This document shows positions 6,276 to 13,629 of a stretch of DNA of 50,093 nucleotides, piece by piece. A program made the translations under genes and the position numbers. Origin of the DNA: Betaproteobacteria bacterium (GTDB lineage: Bacteria; Pseudomonadota; Gammaproteobacteria; Burkholderiales; SG8-39); the NCBI GenBank assembly GCA_009693435.1, contig SHXF01000022.1, positions 1 through 50,093 on the forward strand, given 5' to 3'. The notes below the pieces were generated by a model. The model was not told the DNA's origin. It worked only from the letters and a program-made list of their open reading frames with translations, and searched no databases. The stretch's first letter is position 1. Each line of letters starts with the position of its first letter.

Positions 6276-7262
6276 ATGACGACACGCCGGGAAATTCTCT
6301 TTGCCTTGGGCACGCTTGCGGCGCTGCCGGTGTACTCGCAGCAATCAGGCAAGGTCTGGCGCGTCGGCTTTCTTGCGACACCGTCGCGTCCGCAATCAAT
6401 CGAGGCGGACGTGGCTTATGGCGCATTCCTGCAGGGGATGAAAAATCTGGGCGGTGTGGAAGGGAAGACCTTCGTCATGGAATGGCGCTTCGGCGACAAC
6501 AATGCCGACCGACTGTCCGGTCTCGCAGCGGAACTGGTGGCTCTGAAAGTCGATGTCATCATGACCAGAGGATCCCCTGCGACCAGCGCTGCGCAGAAGG
6601 CAACGAGGTCCATTCCCATCGTCATGGGCGGCGTGGGCGATCCGCTCGGCAGCGGCTTTGTCAAAAGTCTGGCGAGGCCGGAAGCCAACATTACCGGCCT
6701 CTCGCAACTCATTGTCGACATCAGCCCCAAGTATCTGGAGATGATGATCGGCATGGTGCCGAAAATTGCCCGGGTGGCCATTCTGGTCAATCCCGGCAAC
6801 GTATCTCACGACGCGGTCGTCAAGAGCATTCAGGCGGCGGCCCCAAGAACCAACGTCACGATCCAGCCGATCGATGCACGAAATCCCAAGGAAATAGAAG
6901 CCGCGTTTTTGACGATGCTTCGGGAGCGTGCCGGAGGCGCAATCATCCTGCCCGACCCTCTTTTCACTCAGCAACGGCACCAGATCGCGGAACTGCAGGC
7001 CAGGCATCGTCTGCCTTGTATAGCCTCATTTCGGGAATATGTGGATGCTGGCGCCCTGTTGAGTTACGGCCTGAGCCTTGAAGACCATTTCCGGCGTGCG
7101 GCCACTTATGTGGAGAAGATCCTGAAGGGAGCAAGGCCAGGCGACCTGCCTGTCGAGCAACCGACCACATTTGAATTGATCATCAACCGCAAAACCGCCA
7201 AAGCGCTTGGCCTCACTATCCCGCAATCACTCCTGATCAGCGCCACTCAGGTAATCGACTGA
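6276..7262 (+). CDS. orphan ABC transporter substrate-binding protein (ABC_sub_bind family)
   Basis: This is a 328-residue periplasmic-binding-type protein. A short twin-arginine-like or weak Sec leader (TTRREILFALGTLAALPVYS) precedes KVWRVGFLATPSRPQ. The two-lobe pattern follows: GKTFVMEWRFGDNNADRLSGLA, then IPIVMGGVGDPLGSGFVKSLARPEANITGLS. The C-terminal TAKALGLTIPQSLLISATQVID is characteristic of the family (PF04392). Such genes are often found without permease genes in betaproteobacteria, as here, and the ligand is unknown. It lies between the integron array and a minus-strand toxin-antitoxin pair. Confidence 0.85.
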   Translation: MTTRREILFALGTLAALPVYSQQSGKVWRVGFLATPSRPQSIEADVAYGAFLQGMKNLGGVEGKTFVMEWRFGDNNADRLSGLAAELVALKVDVIMTRGSPATSAAQKATRSIPIVMGGVGDPLGSGFVKSLARPEANITGLSQLIVDISPKYLEMMIGMVPKIARVAILVNPGNVSHDAVVKSIQAAAPRTNVTIQPIDARNPKEIEAAFLTMLRERAGGAIILPDPLFTQQRHQIAELQARHRLPCIASFREYVDAGALLSYGLSLEDHFRRAATYVEKILKGARPGDLPVEQPTTFELIINRKTAKALGLTIPQSLLISATQVID

Positions 7263-7285
7263 CCCAAAGGTTACCCGTCCCCGCG

Positions 7286-7498
7286 CTACTGCGACGTACG
7301 ACCGGCGATGTCGCCTGAATCGATGAACGCGCGAACCGCTTTTACGAATGCAATGAAGTCGCCGATGCCCACCCCGATCGATTCGTGAACAATCGTGCAA
7401 GACAGAACATCCACTCTGACCGGAATCTTGGCTCTCAGCCGCGCAACGTGATGGCCGACGGCATCGAGTTTGCGCAGAACAAGTTCCCGGTCGATCAA
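7286..7498 (-). pseudogene. hepT: HepT (DUF86/HEPN) toxin with internal deletion
   Basis: The N-terminus MIDRELVLRKLDAVGHHVARLR is that of HepT, a HEPN ribonuclease of about 140 residues. The C-terminus reads CTIVHESIGVGIGDFIAFVKAV, which matches the region that normally follows the RxxxxH active site. The roughly 70 residues between, including the core helices, are absent, giving a 70-residue protein. The reading frame is preserved across the join. The start overlaps the mntA stop by 4 nt. The toxin is very probably inactive. Confidence 0.6.
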
Positions 7499-7914
7499 CG
7501 CACCCTCTCCTCGAGGATGCGCCTCTGATACGGCGCGATGTCTTCACGCTCCGAAACCATCCTGGCAATGAGGGCACCAAGGGCGGATGTTCCCGAACCA
7601 ATCAAGATGCGTCCGTGCCGCAAGATCTGCGAGACCAGGTGGCTGGGAGCAGACAAGAGGTCGACCAGATCCGTGTCAACCATAAACGCAGCGGCAATCG
7701 CTGCCTCGATCCGTTGCCGCCGCGGTTCGTCCAATCGCGTGCCGAGCGCGAGCCCGACATCGATGTCGCTCGAGGCGTGGGAGCGCCCGGCCGCGCGTGA
7801 GCCGAACAACACCAGCACGTCCGGAACAACGGTGGCCCCGAATTCCTGCGCAAGGACCACGGAAAGGAGTTCGGGCAGGCGCTGTTCCAGCCTCGATAGA
7901 TCGATATTGCTCAT
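7495..7914 (-). CDS. mntA: MntA nucleotidyltransferase antitoxin
   Basis: This 139-residue minimal nucleotidyltransferase carries VLFGSRAAGRSHASSDIDVG: the GSxAxGxxxxxSDxD motif (Gly38-Ser39 and Asp50/Asp52 when started at 7914). MntA proteins AMPylate their HepT partner and block its RNase activity. The start was placed at 7914 (MSNIDLSRLEQRLPEL), the third in-frame Met, because the upstream residues are not family-like. It overlaps hepT by 4 nt. Both are on the minus strand, opposite to the cassette genes. Confidence 0.82.
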   Translation of the reverse strand: MSNIDLSRLEQRLPELLSVVLAQEFGATVVPDVLVLFGSRAAGRSHASSDIDVGLALGTRLDEPRRQRIEAAIAAAFMVDTDLVDLLSAPSHLVSQILRHGRILIGSGTSALGALIARMVSEREDIAPYQRRILEERVR

Positions 7915-8095
7915 CCGCCCCATGTTGCCAACCGGAGAACAACCGGTCAATAGGCAAGATCGACATGTCTGGCCGACGAAATTGCGCCTGTGCGCCGACC
8001 TGCCGCATACTCTTCAAGCCAACGCCTGATTGTTGTGTCGCACACGGAAGAAGGCGAGAATTTTCGAATCATCAGCGCCCGAGAGGCGAATTCCC

Positions 8096-8377
8096 ATGAA
8101 CGAAAGAAATACGAGTCGTAAACCCCTGAAAGTATCAGAGCCGGAAATGCGGCCCGAGTACGATTTTTCCGGTGCTGTCCGAGGCATGTACTGCCGCCGT
8201 TACGTGGTGAGCAGCAACGTCGTGGTAATTGATTCCGACGTGCACGAGAGATTCAAAAACGCCGAAGCCGTGAACGAAGCTTTGCGCACGCTTATTCGGG
8301 CGGCGGGGCGTGGGCAAGGTCCAAATAAGCGGCCCACCCGGACGCGTGCAAAAGCGGCGCGCGCCGGTGGCCGCTGA
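8096..8377 (+). CDS. conserved small protein of antitoxin type
   Basis: This is a protein of about 93 residues with the segment MRPEYDFSGAVRGMYCRRY, then VVVIDSDVHERFKNAEAVNEALRTLI. I know this pattern from many short proteins encoded next to RelE or PIN toxins, but no biochemical role is established to my knowledge. No toxin gene follows directly. The C-terminal basic tail (KRPTRTRAKAARAGGR) is encoded inside the attC at 8319-8385, so it is probably not conserved. The start ATG 8096 was chosen over an upstream frame lacking homology. Confidence 0.65.
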   Translation: MNERNTSRKPLKVSEPEMRPEYDFSGAVRGMYCRRYVVSSNVVVIDSDVHERFKNAEAVNEALRTLIRAAGRGQGPNKRPTRTRAKAARAGGR

Positions 8378-8385
8378 CGTTATAG
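8319..8385 (+). other. attC site 8 (overlaps the end of the 8096 gene)
   Basis: The arms AGCGGCCCACCCGGACGCG and GCGCGCCGGTGGCCGCT pair strongly, with isolated unpaired C, C and A bases. The cores are degenerate: GTCCAAA (8319-8325) in place of RYYYAAC, and GTTATAG (8379-8385) in place of GTTRRRY. The overall layout matches attC 6. It is the last site I can find. Confidence 0.6.
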
Positions 8386-8444
8386 GGCAGTGGGCAGCAT
8401 CGAGCTATAATTTTCAGCGCAGCAACTTGGAGATAATTGTGAAC

Positions 8445-8636
8445 ATGCCTGGAATCGAATTTTTGACTGATCGTAATGGTCGCAAAAAAGCGGTATTGAT
8501 TAATCTCAAAAAGCACAAAGACCTTTGGGAAGACCTCTTTGATGCGTATCTAGTGCATCAGCGCCGCAATGAACCTCGAGAATCATTGGCCCAAGTGAGA
8601 CGACTAATTGCGTCAAAAAGCAATCCGCGCGCCTAA
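8445..8636 (+). CDS. small antitoxin-like protein paired with a RelE toxin
   Basis: This 63-residue protein reads MPGIEFLTDRNGRKKAVLIN, then LKKHKDLWEDLFDAYLVHQRR and RESLAQVRRLIASKSN. The layout (a short N-terminal strand region for DNA or dimer contact followed by a charged amphipathic helix) is that of antitoxins found with RelE toxins. ATG 8445 is used; GTG 8439 is an alternative. It overlaps the toxin gene by 29 nt. It follows attC 8 by 59 nt. Confidence 0.7.
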   Translation: MPGIEFLTDRNGRKKAVLINLKKHKDLWEDLFDAYLVHQRRNEPRESLAQVRRLIASKSNPRA

Positions 8637-8889
8637 ATACGCGGTTCAATTGGCACGATCCGCGAGAAAAGAAATAGAGGCGCTTGATCGGCCGGTTGCA
8701 GAACGAATTCTTAAACGCATCGAGTCATTAATCGACGAGCCTCGACCGTCAGGCGTCAAGAAACTCGAAGGTTCAGCAGATCAGTGGCGAATCCGCATAG
8801 GGGACTGGCGGGTTGTGTACCGTGTCGATGACAAAGAAAAGCTTGTCGATATAAGCGTAGTACGCCATCGCCGTGAAGTGTACGAATAG
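8608..8889 (+). CDS. RelE/ParE-family toxin
   Basis: This 93-residue protein has the RelE fold pattern: YAVQLARSARKEIEALDRPVAERILKRIESL, then VKKLEGSADQWRIRIGDWRVVYRV and LVDISVVRHRREVYE. The RIRIGDWRVVYR strand with its arginines and the terminal HRREVY are the usual active-site elements for ribosome-dependent mRNA cleavage. The start is TTG 8608, since no ATG or GTG lies nearby in frame. The gene appears complete and is coupled to the overlapping antitoxin gene. Confidence 0.85.
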   Translation: MRQKAIRAPKYAVQLARSARKEIEALDRPVAERILKRIESLIDEPRPSGVKKLEGSADQWRIRIGDWRVVYRVDDKEKLVDISVVRHRREVYE

Positions 8890-8895
8890 CGAAAT

Positions 8896-9158
8896 GTGTA
8901 CATGGACGATGATGAGTACGCCGAGTTGCAGCAGTTCTTGATGGAAAAGCCACAGGCCGGTCGGGTCGTTCCCGGCTCGGGTGGCGTTCGTAAACTGCGT
9001 TTGGTCACGACCGGGCACGGGCAAGCGCGGCGGGCTGCGAATCATCCATTTCGTACGGTACGAACCGAACGATTTCTGGATGCTGGCGATTTATGCCAAG
9101 GCCAGGCAAGACGACGTTCCTGCGCATATTTTGAAACAGTCGTTGGAGGCATTCCGCA
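8896..9158 (+). pseudogene. HigB/RelE-type toxin, frameshifted and lacking its N-terminus
   Basis: The first frame encodes MDDDEYAELQQFLMEKPQAG and then VVPGSGGVRKLR, the middle of a RelE/HigB toxin. Homology then continues in the +1 frame as WSRPGTGKRGGLRIIHFVRY and FWMLAIYAKARQDDVPAHIL. An extra T at about 9000-9001 explains the shift. About 15-20 N-terminal residues expected for the family are missing upstream. The original frame still ends in a TGA that overlaps the ATG of the antitoxin gene. The toxin is probably dead unless frameshifting is programmed. Confidence 0.62.
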
Positions 9159-9473
9159 ATGAGCAAGAAGCTTACCGGGAAAGCATTGGCCGAATTCGAG
9201 GCCAAGCGCGATGTGTGGCAGGAAGTCTTGGACGGCATACGAGAGATCAAGGCGGGCGGGGGCAAAAGGGTGAAAGTCGAGCCAATGTCGCATGTGGTTC
9301 TCGTGCGGTTGAGGAGCGGGCTCTCCCAGGCACAATTCGCCGCGGCGCTTGGTGTTTCCAAACGCACCTTGGAGCAGTGGGAACAGGGCCGGCGAGAGCC
9401 CCCGGGGGCGGCACAAACGCTGCTGAAGATCGCCGAACGCCACCCTGAAGTGTTGCTTGAGATTGCGGCATGA
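9159..9473 (+). CDS. XRE-family antitoxin of the broken HigB-type toxin
   Basis: This is a 104-residue protein. The C-terminal helix-turn-helix reads VVLVRLRSGLSQAQFAAALG, then VSKRTLEQWEQGRREPPGAA, followed by TLLKIAERHPEVL. This is the usual form of antitoxins encoded after RelE/HigB toxins of this subtype. The start ATG 9159 overlaps the TGA of the preceding frame. The gene appears intact, while its partner is damaged. Confidence 0.82.
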   Translation: MSKKLTGKALAEFEAKRDVWQEVLDGIREIKAGGGKRVKVEPMSHVVLVRLRSGLSQAQFAAALGVSKRTLEQWEQGRREPPGAAQTLLKIAERHPEVLLEIAA

Positions 9474-9601
9474 TGCAGATCCGCTGTCCCGCCGCCCGGG
9501 GAGCGAACACGACGCTCAAGCGGATGCCCTCAAGCGGTTGCCGCCAAGCTCTGCATTACGCGCAGCCGCATCTGCTCAAATCGCAATTCACAGGAGGAGT
9601 C

Positions 9602-10585
9602 ATGACGCATCGTTCCCATTGGCTGTCGCAGGTTCTCGTTTCCGTCGTCCTGGGGCTAACAGCAGCGTGTCCCGCACTGGCGCAGACTTTCCCCAGCAAA
9701 GCGGTGCGCATCATCGTGCCGTTCACCGCGGGCGGGCCCACCGACACCATTGCCCGGGCGCTCGGCCAGCGCATGACCGATTCGCTCGGCCAGCCGGTGA
9801 TCGTCGAGAACCGGCCGGGCGCTGGCACCATCATCGGCGCGGAACTCGTGGCGAAGGCAACACCTGACGGGTACACGCTGCTGTTCACAGCGGATGCGAC
9901 CACCGCGGTCAATCCCCTGCTTTACTCAAAGCTGCCCTACGCGGCCTCCGACTTCGCACCCGTTTCCATGGTGGCCTATATCTCGGAGTACCTGATGGTG
10001 AACGCGGAGTTGCCTGTCAATACCATGCAGGAATTCATCGCCTACGCCAAAGCCAATCCGGGCAAGCTCAATTTCGGTTCGTTCGGTCTGGGCACCAGCG
10101 CGCACATCGAAGGCGAGGCGTTCAAGGTGGCCGCCGGCGTCAGCATCGTGCACGTGCCTTTCAAAGGCGCCGCCGAAGTCATTCCGGCGCTGCTGGCCAA
10201 TCAGGTACAGGTGGTGTTCACCGGGCTGTTCCAGGCATTGCCGCATATCAAGAGCGGCAAGATCAAGGTGCTGGGCGTCGAATCCAGGGAGCGCAATCCG
10301 GCCACGCCCAATGTGCCGACGTTCCTCGAGGCCGGAGTCCAGGGATTCGATTCGAGGGTCTGGTTCGGCATACTCGCGCCGGTGAAGACACCGCCCGAGG
10401 TGGTGCGCAGGCTCGCCACCGAGATCGGCAAGGTTACGGGCAGCCAGGAATTCCGCGACAAGTTCATTATTGCGCTGTCCCTGGAGTCGGCTCCGGCCGG
10501 GCCGGAGGTGTTCGCCGCGGTGATGCAGGCGGACAAGGAAAAGTACGGGCGGTTCGTCAAGGCGGCGAACGTCAAGTTGGACTGA
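9602..10585 (+). CDS. Bug-family (TctC-like) solute-binding protein
   Basis: This is a 327-residue periplasmic protein. A signal peptide (HWLSQVLVSVVLGLTAACPALA, cleaved before QTFPSK) is followed by the Bug hallmarks VRIIVPFTAGGPTDTIARAL, VIVENRPGAGTIIGAELVAK and DGYTLLF. HVPFKGAAEVIPALL and FGILAPVKTPPEVV follow later. Bug proteins bind carboxylates for tripartite tricarboxylate transporters, but no TctA/TctB genes are near, as is common for the family. The start ATG 9602 has AGGAGG just upstream. It precedes the molybdenum hydroxylase gene by 58 nt, so the two may be co-transcribed and the ligand may be the substrate of that enzyme. Confidence 0.9.
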   Translation: MTHRSHWLSQVLVSVVLGLTAACPALAQTFPSKAVRIIVPFTAGGPTDTIARALGQRMTDSLGQPVIVENRPGAGTIIGAELVAKATPDGYTLLFTADATTAVNPLLYSKLPYAASDFAPVSMVAYISEYLMVNAELPVNTMQEFIAYAKANPGKLNFGSFGLGTSAHIEGEAFKVAAGVSIVHVPFKGAAEVIPALLANQVQVVFTGLFQALPHIKSGKIKVLGVESRERNPATPNVPTFLEAGVQGFDSRVWFGILAPVKTPPEVVRRLATEIGKVTGSQEFRDKFIIALSLESAPAGPEVFAAVMQADKEKYGRFVKAANVKLD

Positions 10586-10643
10586 ATCATCGCGCGACCC
10601 GCGGGCCGCACTTACGCTGCACTCAAATCCGGAGTCCCGCTCC

Positions 10644-13031
10644 ATGAATGATTCCAGTCTTCCCCAGGGCATAGGCGCCCCGGTGCTGCGCAAAGAGGAT
10701 TTTCGCTTTCTCACCGGGCGCGGGCGCTACACCTCCAACCTGCGCGTTGCCGGCGAGACGCATGCGGCCTTCGTGCGTTCCCCTTATGCACACGCCGACA
10801 TCCGCGGCATGAACACCGCGCCCGCACTCAAGATACCCGGCGTGATCGCCGTTCTGACCGGCGCGGACATGGCGGCAGATGGCGTGGGCGTGCTGGACCT
10901 CGATTTTGTGGCGCGTCACCACGACGGCAGGCCGATGTGCGTGCCCGAGCGACGCGCATTGTCCATCGACCGGGTGCGCTATGTCGGCGAGCCGCTGGCG
11001 ATCGTGATTGCGGACACGGCCTATGCGGCCAGGGATGGCGCCGAAGCGGTGGAGGTCGAATACGCGGAGCGACCCACCACGGTGGGCCTCGCCGAGAGCG
11101 TGGCCGAGGGCGCGCCGCAGCTTTGGGACGGCGCGCCGAACAATGTCGCCTGCGATTTCCGCTACGGCATGCCGGGCGACGTCGCCACCGCGTTTGGCAA
11201 GGCGGCGCACGTGGTGACGCTACGCCATGTGAACAATCGGGTCGCGGTGAATCCGATGGAGCCGCGCGCCGCGCTCGCGTGGTACGACCCGCTGGAGCAG
11301 CGCTACTCGCTCTACCTCAGTCATCAGACCCCGCATCCCCTGCGCACCCAGTTAGCCGAGACCTTTCATGTTCCGGAACAGCGCGTCCACGTGGTGTCGC
11401 AGGACGTGGGCGGCGGCTTCGGCGTCAAAGGGCCGACCTATCCCGAGGAAGTGGCGGTGTGCTGGGCGGCGCGGCGCACCGGTCGCCCGGTGAAATGGGT
11501 GTGCGAACGCAGCGAGCTGTTCCTCTCCGACGCCCAGGCGCGCGACCACCTCACCACCTTGGAAGTGGCGCTGGATGCGGAGGGACACTTCCTCGCCTTT
11601 CGCGTCGAGGATCTGGCGAACCTGGGCGCCTATGTGTCCAGCTTCGGCGCCGGGCCGCCCATGTTCGGCCAGTCCAGCCTGCTTGCCGGCGTGTATCGCG
11701 TGCCGTTCATCGCGGGCCGCGTGCGCATGCTGTTCACCAACACCATGCCGACCGATGCCTACCGCGGACCGGGCCGCGCCGAATGCATCTACATGGTGGA
11801 ACGCGCCGTCGATCTCGCCGCGCGCAAGCTGAAGCTCTCCCCGGTGGAGATACGCCGCCGCAACATGATTCCCGCCGCATCCATGCCGTGGAAAGCGCCG
11901 ACCGGCCGCATCTACGACTGCGGCGATTTCCCGGCGGTGTTCGAAAAAGCGCTCGCGCGCGCCGACTGGGCGGGCTTCGCCGCGCGCCGCGATGGCGCGC
12001 GCTCGCGCGGCAAGCTGCGCGGCCTGGGGATCGCGTGCTACATCGACAACACCGGCATCGGCCCGTCGCAGATGGTCATGGCGCGCGGCATGAAGTCCCC
12101 CACCTACGAATCGGCAATCGTGCGCCTCAACAAAGATGGCGGCGTCACCGTGGTGACCGGCACCCACACCCACGGCCAGGGACTGGAAACTGCGCTCGCC
12201 CAGATCGTCGCGCAACGGCTGGGCGTGCGGGTCGAGGATGTCGAAGTGCTGCATGGCGACACCCGCGAGATCGGCTATGGGCGCGGCACCGTGGGCGCGC
12301 GCTCGCTGCTCGCCGGGGGCGCGGCGCTGGAAGTGGCCATCGCCAAGGTGGTGGAGAAGGGCCGGCGCATCGCCGCCCATCTTCTGGAATGCGCCGCGGA
12401 AGACGTCGAGCACGGCATGGAATCACAGGCAGGCCGGTTCAAGGTCAAGGGAACCGACCGCAGTGTTTCACTCGCCGAGGTGGCGCGCGCGGCGTTCTTT
12501 CCGGCGAACTATCCGATGCAGACCTTGGAACCGGGTCTGGAAGAATCCGGCTACTGGGATCCCAAGGGCGTGGCCTTTCCCTACGGCTGCCACATCTGCG
12601 AAATCGAGATCGATCGCGACTCCGGCGTGCTGCAGGTTGTCGGGTTTGTCTCCGTCGACGATTTCGGCAACATCGTCAATCCGCTGCTGGTCGCAGGCCA
12701 GGTGCACGGCGGTATCGCACAAGGGCTGGGCCAGGCGATGCTGGAGCATTGCGTGCACGATCCCGCAACCGGCCAGATCCTTACCGGTTCCCTCATGGAC
12801 TACGGCTTGCCGCGCGCCGACGACATGCCTGCCATCGATCACGTCACGCATCCGGGTTTTCCCTGCGCCAGCAATCCTCTGGGCGTTAAGGGATGCGGCG
12901 AAGCCGGCGCGATCGGCGCCCCGCCGGCGCTGGTCAATGCGGTGGTGGATGCACTCTCCGAGTTCAATGTGGAGCACGCCGACATGCCGCTGACATCGCA
13001 GGTCATCTGGCGGCTGATGCATCCTGCGTGA
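10644..13031 (+). CDS. xanthine dehydrogenase/CoxL-family molybdenum-binding subunit
   Basis: This 795-residue protein matches the full length of the large subunit of molybdenum hydroxylases. It has an N-terminal domain (RKEDFRFLTGRGRYTSNLR, VGEPLAIVIADT) and the molybdopterin motif GGGFGVKG at about residue 255. AYRGPGRAE is at about 371, and the loop GCGEAGAIGAPPA at about 750 carries the catalytic glutamate. AYRGPGR differs from the AYRCSFR loop of true CO dehydrogenases, so this is a form II or other hydroxylase, perhaps for an aromatic or N-heterocyclic substrate. The FAD (CoxM) and iron-sulfur (CoxS) subunits that normally accompany it are not encoded in the window. Confidence 0.9.
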   Translation: MNDSSLPQGIGAPVLRKEDFRFLTGRGRYTSNLRVAGETHAAFVRSPYAHADIRGMNTAPALKIPGVIAVLTGADMAADGVGVLDLDFVARHHDGRPMCVPERRALSIDRVRYVGEPLAIVIADTAYAARDGAEAVEVEYAERPTTVGLAESVAEGAPQLWDGAPNNVACDFRYGMPGDVATAFGKAAHVVTLRHVNNRVAVNPMEPRAALAWYDPLEQRYSLYLSHQTPHPLRTQLAETFHVPEQRVHVVSQDVGGGFGVKGPTYPEEVAVCWAARRTGRPVKWVCERSELFLSDAQARDHLTTLEVALDAEGHFLAFRVEDLANLGAYVSSFGAGPPMFGQSSLLAGVYRVPFIAGRVRMLFTNTMPTDAYRGPGRAECIYMVERAVDLAARKLKLSPVEIRRRNMIPAASMPWKAPTGRIYDCGDFPAVFEKALARADWAGFAARRDGARSRGKLRGLGIACYIDNTGIGPSQMVMARGMKSPTYESAIVRLNKDGGVTVVTGTHTHGQGLETALAQIVAQRLGVRVEDVEVLHGDTREIGYGRGTVGARSLLAGGAALEVAIAKVVEKGRRIAAHLLECAAEDVEHGMESQAGRFKVKGTDRSVSLAEVARAAFFPANYPMQTLEPGLEESGYWDPKGVAFPYGCHICEIEIDRDSGVLQVVGFVSVDDFGNIVNPLLVAGQVHGGIAQGLGQAMLEHCVHDPATGQILTGSLMDYGLPRADDMPAIDHVTHPGFPCASNPLGVKGCGEAGAIGAPPALVNAVVDALSEFNVEHADMPLTSQVIWRLMHPA

Positions 13032-13057
13032 GCGGGCGCCCCGTGGGGGCGGACGCG

Positions 13058-13078
13058 CTGGTCGAACAAAATCCTCAT
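13058..13078 (-). pseudogene. start of a DUF5615 PIN-like toxin gene (7-codon remnant)
   Basis: Six bases after the DUF433 stop codon, on the same strand, an ATG opens MRILFDQ, the typical first residues of DUF5615 toxins that partner DUF433 antitoxins. From about 13057 on, the sequence no longer resembles the family and runs into the 3' end of the molybdenum hydroxylase gene. The toxin gene body seems to have been lost at this junction. Confidence 0.5.
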
Positions 13079-13084
13079 CGAGGA

Positions 13085-13300
13085 TCAGACGGTTTCCAGG
13101 CTGCGTTCCGTGTGCTGCAAAACTTCAAGCACCTGCGCTTTTGTGACCCCTGGAAACCATTCGACAAAGTCGTCGACGCTGGCTCCTGCTTCGATATTCT
13201 CGAATAAAGCGATCACCGGGATGCGCGTGCCCTTGAATACCCAAGCACCGCTGACACGACCAACGTGGCGTTCCAACGCTGCACAACTTGACCATTCCAT
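13085..13300 (-). CDS. DUF433-family antitoxin-like protein
   Basis: This protein of about 71 residues reads ALERHVGRVSGAWVFKGTRI, then PVIALFENIEAGASVDDFVE and FPGVTKAQVLEVLQHTERS. That is the complete DUF433 winged-helix-like domain (VSGxxVxKGTRIPV ... FPxxTxxxVxxxL). These proteins are antitoxins or DNA-binding partners of DUF5615 PIN-like toxins. The start is taken at ATG 13300 (MEWSSCAALE); ATG 13312 is possible. Only the first codons of a partner toxin remain downstream. Confidence 0.78.
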   Translation of the reverse strand: MEWSSCAALERHVGRVSGAWVFKGTRIPVIALFENIEAGASVDDFVEWFPGVTKAQVLEVLQHTERSLETV

Positions 13301-13629
13301 GCTTGGCCTCATAGGGGGTGGCACTGATCGGGTGGCGCCGCTCAATTATATGCTCAATGACAGCCCACAGCGTTTCCTGAGGGCATCTTGCCTTGGCAAA
13401 ATGCGGGAATTGCAGGCGAATCCGGCGCGCGCGCCAGTCGTTCCAGGCGCTGATGCAGTTCACCCGATAGACGCGCTGGATCGATTGGCGCCGACCAGCA
13501 TGCATGCAACAATCCTTTGCGCGCACAAAATGAAGGGGGCGGGATGTCATCGTGCATGGACGAGTACGAGGAGGCTGCGCGTACCTTTTACGACCTCCCC
13601 GCCGCATCCGTCGTGTGAGCGCAATCCCG
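13301..13629. other. intergenic stretch, no supported gene
   Basis: A minus-strand frame (13354-13557) and several plus-strand frames are open, but none has a recognisable domain, a ribosome binding site or a start in context. It should contain the promoter of the CoA ligase gene at 13630 and that of the DUF433 gene. Confidence 0.4.

Larger units (their letters stand above)
1..8385 (+). mobile_element. integron-type gene cassette array (no integrase in window)
   Basis: Eight attC-like sites and one degenerate candidate recur between small genes. Each has a 7-bp core of RYYYAAC type at the left, a core of GTTRRRY type at the right, and a bulged inverted repeat between them. All point the same way and each follows, or overlaps the end of, a plus-strand gene. 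Most cassettes carry toxin-antitoxin pairs or unknown genes, as is common in chromosomal integrons. No tyrosine recombinase of the IntI type is encoded here, so within the window this is an attC cluster lacking an integrase; one may lie to the left. The part from 5709 to 8318 is too long and mixed in strand to be one ordinary cassette. Confidence 0.75.

Noticed and set aside
9457..9601. Upstream extension of the first Bug gene to ATG 9470
   Set aside because: The added 44 residues are not signal-peptide-like, and AGGAGG precedes ATG 9602, where a normal signal peptide begins.
11352..12413. Long minus-strand frame (353 codons) inside the molybdenum hydroxylase gene
   Set aside because: Antisense shadow of a clear CoxL-family gene caused by GC-rich codon positions. 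The translated product is not protein-like.
10644..13031. Carbon monoxide dehydrogenase large subunit
   Set aside because: The active-site loop reads AYRGPGR, not AYRCSFR, and no CoxM/CoxS genes are adjacent.
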